NCBI GenBank assembly: GCA_041395845.1
Contig: JAWKZS010000001.1
Coordinates: forward strand, 186,001-250,000
DNA length: 64,000 bases
Direction: 5' to 3'
Source of the DNA: Ch67 sp041395845
GTDB lineage: Bacteria > Pseudomonadota > Gammaproteobacteria > Pseudomonadales > Ketobacteraceae
Of the stretch, positions 61,702-64,000 are shown piece by piece. How positions within the stretch are numbered: the first letter of the stretch is position 1; each line of letters starts with the position of its first letter. Under the pieces are notes generated by a model. The model saw only the letters and a program-made list of their open reading frames with translations. It made no database searches and was not told the DNA's origin. The translations under genes were made by a program, and so were the position numbers.

Positions 61702-62810
61702 CGCGCATTCTGGTAATCGGCGGTTACGGTAATTTCGGCCAGTTCATCAGCCGCCAGCTGGCCCGTGAAGCCGATGTTCAGGTCATCATCGGCGGTCGAG
61801 ATCTGGCGAAGGCGACAACGCTGGCGGATGCACTGCCCGCCTGTCATCCACCCCTTGCAGTGGCGCTGGATATCCAGCGCAATCTGCTGCAGGTGTTGCA
61901 GCAACACACGCCCGACATCGTGATTCACACCTCCGGCCCGTTCCAGCATCAGGGTTACGAGGTGGCGCGAATCTGCATTCAGCAGCAATGTCACTATATC
62001 GATCTTGCCGACGGCCGCGACTTTGTCAGTGGCATCGGCGCACTGGATGACGCAGCAAAACAGCGGCAGGTGCTGGTGTGCAGCGGCGCCAGCTCGGTAC
62101 CCGCCCTGTCCAGCGCCATCATCGATCGCTACCAGGCCCACTTCGCGCAGCTGGAAACCGTTGAATACGCCATCTCCACCGCACAGAAAACCAGTCGCGG
62201 GCTCGCCACTACAGCTGCCGTTCTGAGTTATGCCGGCAAGCCGTTTTTCACCCACCTGAACGGCAAAGCCGCCACCGTTTACGGCTGGCAGGATCTGCGA
62301 CTGCGGCACTTTTACGGGTTGGGAAAGCGATTGCTGGGCAATTGCGACATTCCGGATCTGTCGCTGTTTCCGCAACGCTATCCGTCGCTGCGGGATATCC
62401 GCTTTCAGGCCGGACTGGAATTGAAACTGGTACACACGGTTCTGTTCATGCTCGCAGGTTGCGTGCGCATCGGCCTGCTGGCATCACTGCAACCGCTGGC
62501 TCCGGCCATGCTGAAGATTTCCCGCCTGCTTGATCCGCTGGGCACTGATGACAGTGGCTTTTACATGACACTGCGCGGCCACGATCAACAAGGCCACGCC
62601 AGACAGCTGCGGTTCGATCTGCTGGCCCGTGAGGGTGACGGCATGCTGATTCCGTGCATACCGTCGATTCTGCTGGCGCTGAAACTGGCGCGCGGCCAGA
62701 TTGTTACGACCGGCGCGCTGCCCTGTATGGGCCTGATCAGTCTGGAAGAATACCTGGACGCACTGGGTGAGTTTGCCATCGAGTGGCGCACCACCGACCT
62801 GGCAGGCTGA
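61695..62810 (+). CDS. Saccharopine-dehydrogenase-like NADP-binding protein
   Basis: 371 residues with an N-terminal Rossmann fold ITR-type motif ILVIGGYGNFGQFISRQLA, VIIGGRDLAKA, and HTSGPFQHQGYEVARICI / HYIDLADGRDFV, the pattern of the saccharopine dehydrogenase NADP-binding family. A hydrophobic segment (about 245-275) hints at membrane association, as in related eukaryotic SCCPDH proteins. Lysine metabolism is unlikely given the context. It is the last gene of the DUF2269 operon. Confidence 0.88.
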   Translation: MLTRILVIGGYGNFGQFISRQLAREADVQVIIGGRDLAKATTLADALPACHPPLAVALDIQRNLLQVLQQHTPDIVIHTSGPFQHQGYEVARICIQQQCHYIDLADGRDFVSGIGALDDAAKQRQVLVCSGASSVPALSSAIIDRYQAHFAQLETVEYAISTAQKTSRGLATTAAVLSYAGKPFFTHLNGKAATVYGWQDLRLRHFYGLGKRLLGNCDIPDLSLFPQRYPSLRDIRFQAGLELKLVHTVLFMLAGCVRIGLLASLQPLAPAMLKISRLLDPLGTDDSGFYMTLRGHDQQGHARQLRFDLLAREGDGMLIPCIPSILLALKLARGQIVTTGALPCMGLISLEEYLDALGEFAIEWRTTDLAG

Positions 62811-62840
62811 CCTGACCAGTCGCCAATCAGCGGAGCGGAA

Positions 62841-63725
62841 TTACCGCTCCACAATCTCCACCCGGCGATTCTGGCTGCGTCCGCCTTCCTGACGATTGGT
62901 CGAGGCCGGCACCAGCGGACCAACGCCGTGGGCTTCCAGACGACTGGCACTGATCCCGTAATCCCGCACCAGCGCCTGCATCACTGCTTCTGCCCGCGCC
63001 CGTGACAGGCTCATGTTCTGCTGGAACTGGCCCTGGCTGTCGGTATGCCCCACCACATACAACTGCAATTGCGCCTGTTCCCGCAGCAGCTTTGCCACCT
63101 GTTCCAGCGCCGGCGCCGACTCGGCTTTCAGCGTGGCACGGCCGGTATCAAAGAAAATGCCATCCACCCGAATCCGCCCATCCCGCGCCAACCCGTTGGC
63201 CAACGCCGCCGCATCGGCCACCACCAGGCCGGTTTCCATGGCGGCGGCTTCCAGAATATGGATCAGCGTGGTCTGGGGTGCGACACCCACCGACACATAG
63301 GCCTGGGCGTCGCCATAATTCAAACGGCCGGTAAAATAACGCACGTCACCCCCTGCCCCCAGATTCATGCCGTTGATGGCACTCCAGGACGGCTTGGCTG
63401 TGGTGCCGCAGTTGGCGCGGCCACTGCAATCAAAGTCCACGGTGAAACCCTGGGATTCCAGTGCCTGCCGGTAGTTGGCGAGGATTTCCAGGGTGGAACG
63501 GTCCTTGGGATTTTCGTAGCGGATGCGGGTAAGCTTGCCCTGCAGTGGTTCGGTTTGCACCACCCGGTCGGCAAAGCCGGTGATCCGCGGGTATTCGCTG
63601 AAGGCCTCGGTATCCTCGCTGCGCAGCGACGAACCTTCATACGGTGAAATCAGCGGGTGTGCCTGCACCAGCGTAGCCAACATGCCCAACATCGCCGCCA
63701 GCCCGATCTGCTTGAAGCGCTTCAT
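62841..63725 (-). CDS. OmpA-family protein
   Basis: Start at 63725 (MKRFKQIGLAAML) with GGGAGA upstream gives 294 residues: signal peptide ending LVQAH, an N-terminal domain of unknown type (about 24-170; two Cys in DFDCSGRANCG likely form a disulfide), and a C-terminal OmpA peptidoglycan-binding domain (about 185-294; VDGIFFDTGRATLKAES, GHTDSQGQFQQNMSLSRARAEAV, RSQNRRVEI). Probably anchors to peptidoglycan from the periplasm. Convergent with the saccharopine-dehydrogenase-like gene. Confidence 0.9.
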   Translation of the reverse strand: MKRFKQIGLAAMLGMLATLVQAHPLISPYEGSSLRSEDTEAFSEYPRITGFADRVVQTEPLQGKLTRIRYENPKDRSTLEILANYRQALESQGFTVDFDCSGRANCGTTAKPSWSAINGMNLGAGGDVRYFTGRLNYGDAQAYVSVGVAPQTTLIHILEAAAMETGLVVADAAALANGLARDGRIRVDGIFFDTGRATLKAESAPALEQVAKLLREQAQLQLYVVGHTDSQGQFQQNMSLSRARAEAVMQALVRDYGISASRLEAHGVGPLVPASTNRQEGGRSQNRRVEIVER

Positions 63726-63805
63726 GGATCTTCTCCCTGTCCAATGATGATGGAGCAAGCTTTCCACAGAGCGGGCCAGGCTGCAACGTCCGGAGCCAGA
63801 CAACT

Positions 63806-64000
63806 TCAGGCCGGCCAGTAGCGATCCTTGAGCAGGCGTTTGTACAGTTTTCCGGTGGGATGTCGCGGCAGTTCGCGCTCGAAATCGATACTGCGTGGAC
63901 ACTTGATATGGGACAGCCGCTCGCGACAGTAAGCCAACAGTTCCTGCGCAAACGCGTCACTCACATCCGCCATCGACACCGGCTGCACCACGGCTTTCAC
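63806..64000 (-). CDS. Acyl-CoA synthetase (AMP-forming), C-terminal end only
   Basis: The last 64 codons of an adenylate-forming enzyme that continues beyond the window. LAYCRERLSHIKCPRSIDF and ELPRHPTGKLYKRLLKDRYW are the C-terminal subdomain signature, including the catalytic Lys in PTGK. FadD-like acyl-CoA ligase is the likely type. The 5' end is missing, so chain-length specificity cannot be judged. Confidence 0.88.
   Translation of the reverse strand: MKAVVQPVSMADVSDAFAQELLAYCRERLSHIKCPRSIDFERELPRHPTGKLYKRLLKDRYWPA

Noticed and set aside
62832..62850. GGAGCGG/CCGCTCC inverted repeat at the end of the OmpA-family gene
   Set aside because: Seven-bp stem without T-run that overlaps coding sequence; too weak to call a terminator.

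Overview
The window is about 60% GC by eye and carries gammaproteobacterial housekeeping genes. The gene order mrcA, malic enzyme, SNase nuclease, rpmE, priA, argS, SPOR protein, hslVU, DUF971, ubiE-ubiJ-ubiB, hisE, tatABC matches, from memory, the region around ponA to tatC in Pseudomonas. Type IV pili, an ETF-ubiquinone oxidoreductase, acyl-CoA dehydrogenase, acyl-CoA synthetase and several RND exporters suggest a lipid- or hydrocarbon-using aerobic marine gammaproteobacterium such as an Alcanivorax relative. That placement is inference; no database was consulted.

Layout. 1-4903: pilMNOPQ operon (minus), divergent from mrcA. 5101-12604: mrcA, maeB, an exported nuclease, rpmE, priA. 12611-14924: two tandem GGDEF proteins. 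15149-19955: argS, SPOR protein, hslVU, DUF971 protein. 19956-24509: an ABC1-family kinase, then the translationally coupled ubiquinone genes ubiE-ubiJ-ubiB. 24569-26550: hisE and tatABC. 26525-29851: a metal-uptake cluster with a His-bearing small protein, an outer-membrane barrel, a ZnuA-like binding protein and a permease, but no ATPase. 29970-35952: Tim44-like protein, dtd, a lower-GC island of two unknown genes, ETF-QO, thioesterase, ArsC-like phosphatase/reductase, DUF1330 protein. 36188-41124: an MpaB/Lcp-family oxygenase, a three-heme c-type cytochrome lipoprotein resembling RoxA-type oxygenases, and a mercaptopyruvate sulfurtransferase. 41131-47901: a short MalT-like regulator, proline iminopeptidase, and an RND pump with its adaptor. 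48184-57433: acyl-CoA dehydrogenase, FmdB-like protein, MMPL-type exporter, lipoprotein hydrolase, HupE-like protein, SDR with an extra C-terminal domain. 57573-60171: a sensor-PAS-GGDEF-EAL gene broken by five apparent single-base indels. 60236-64000: a DUF2269 / DCC-DUF4166 / saccharopine-dehydrogenase-like operon, an OmpA-family protein, and the end of an acyl-CoA synthetase.

The most interesting items are: two large cruciform intergenic repeats that share an ACAGGGATGT apex but have unrelated, self-complementary arms (19441-19548, 24925-25036); the oxygenase pair at 36188-40176; the ATPase-less metal importer; an intrinsic terminator embedded in the first codons of the nuclease gene; and a 27-bp operator-like palindrome lying on a good sigma70 promoter before the SDR gene. 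No tRNA, rRNA, CRISPR array, insertion sequence or phage gene was seen.
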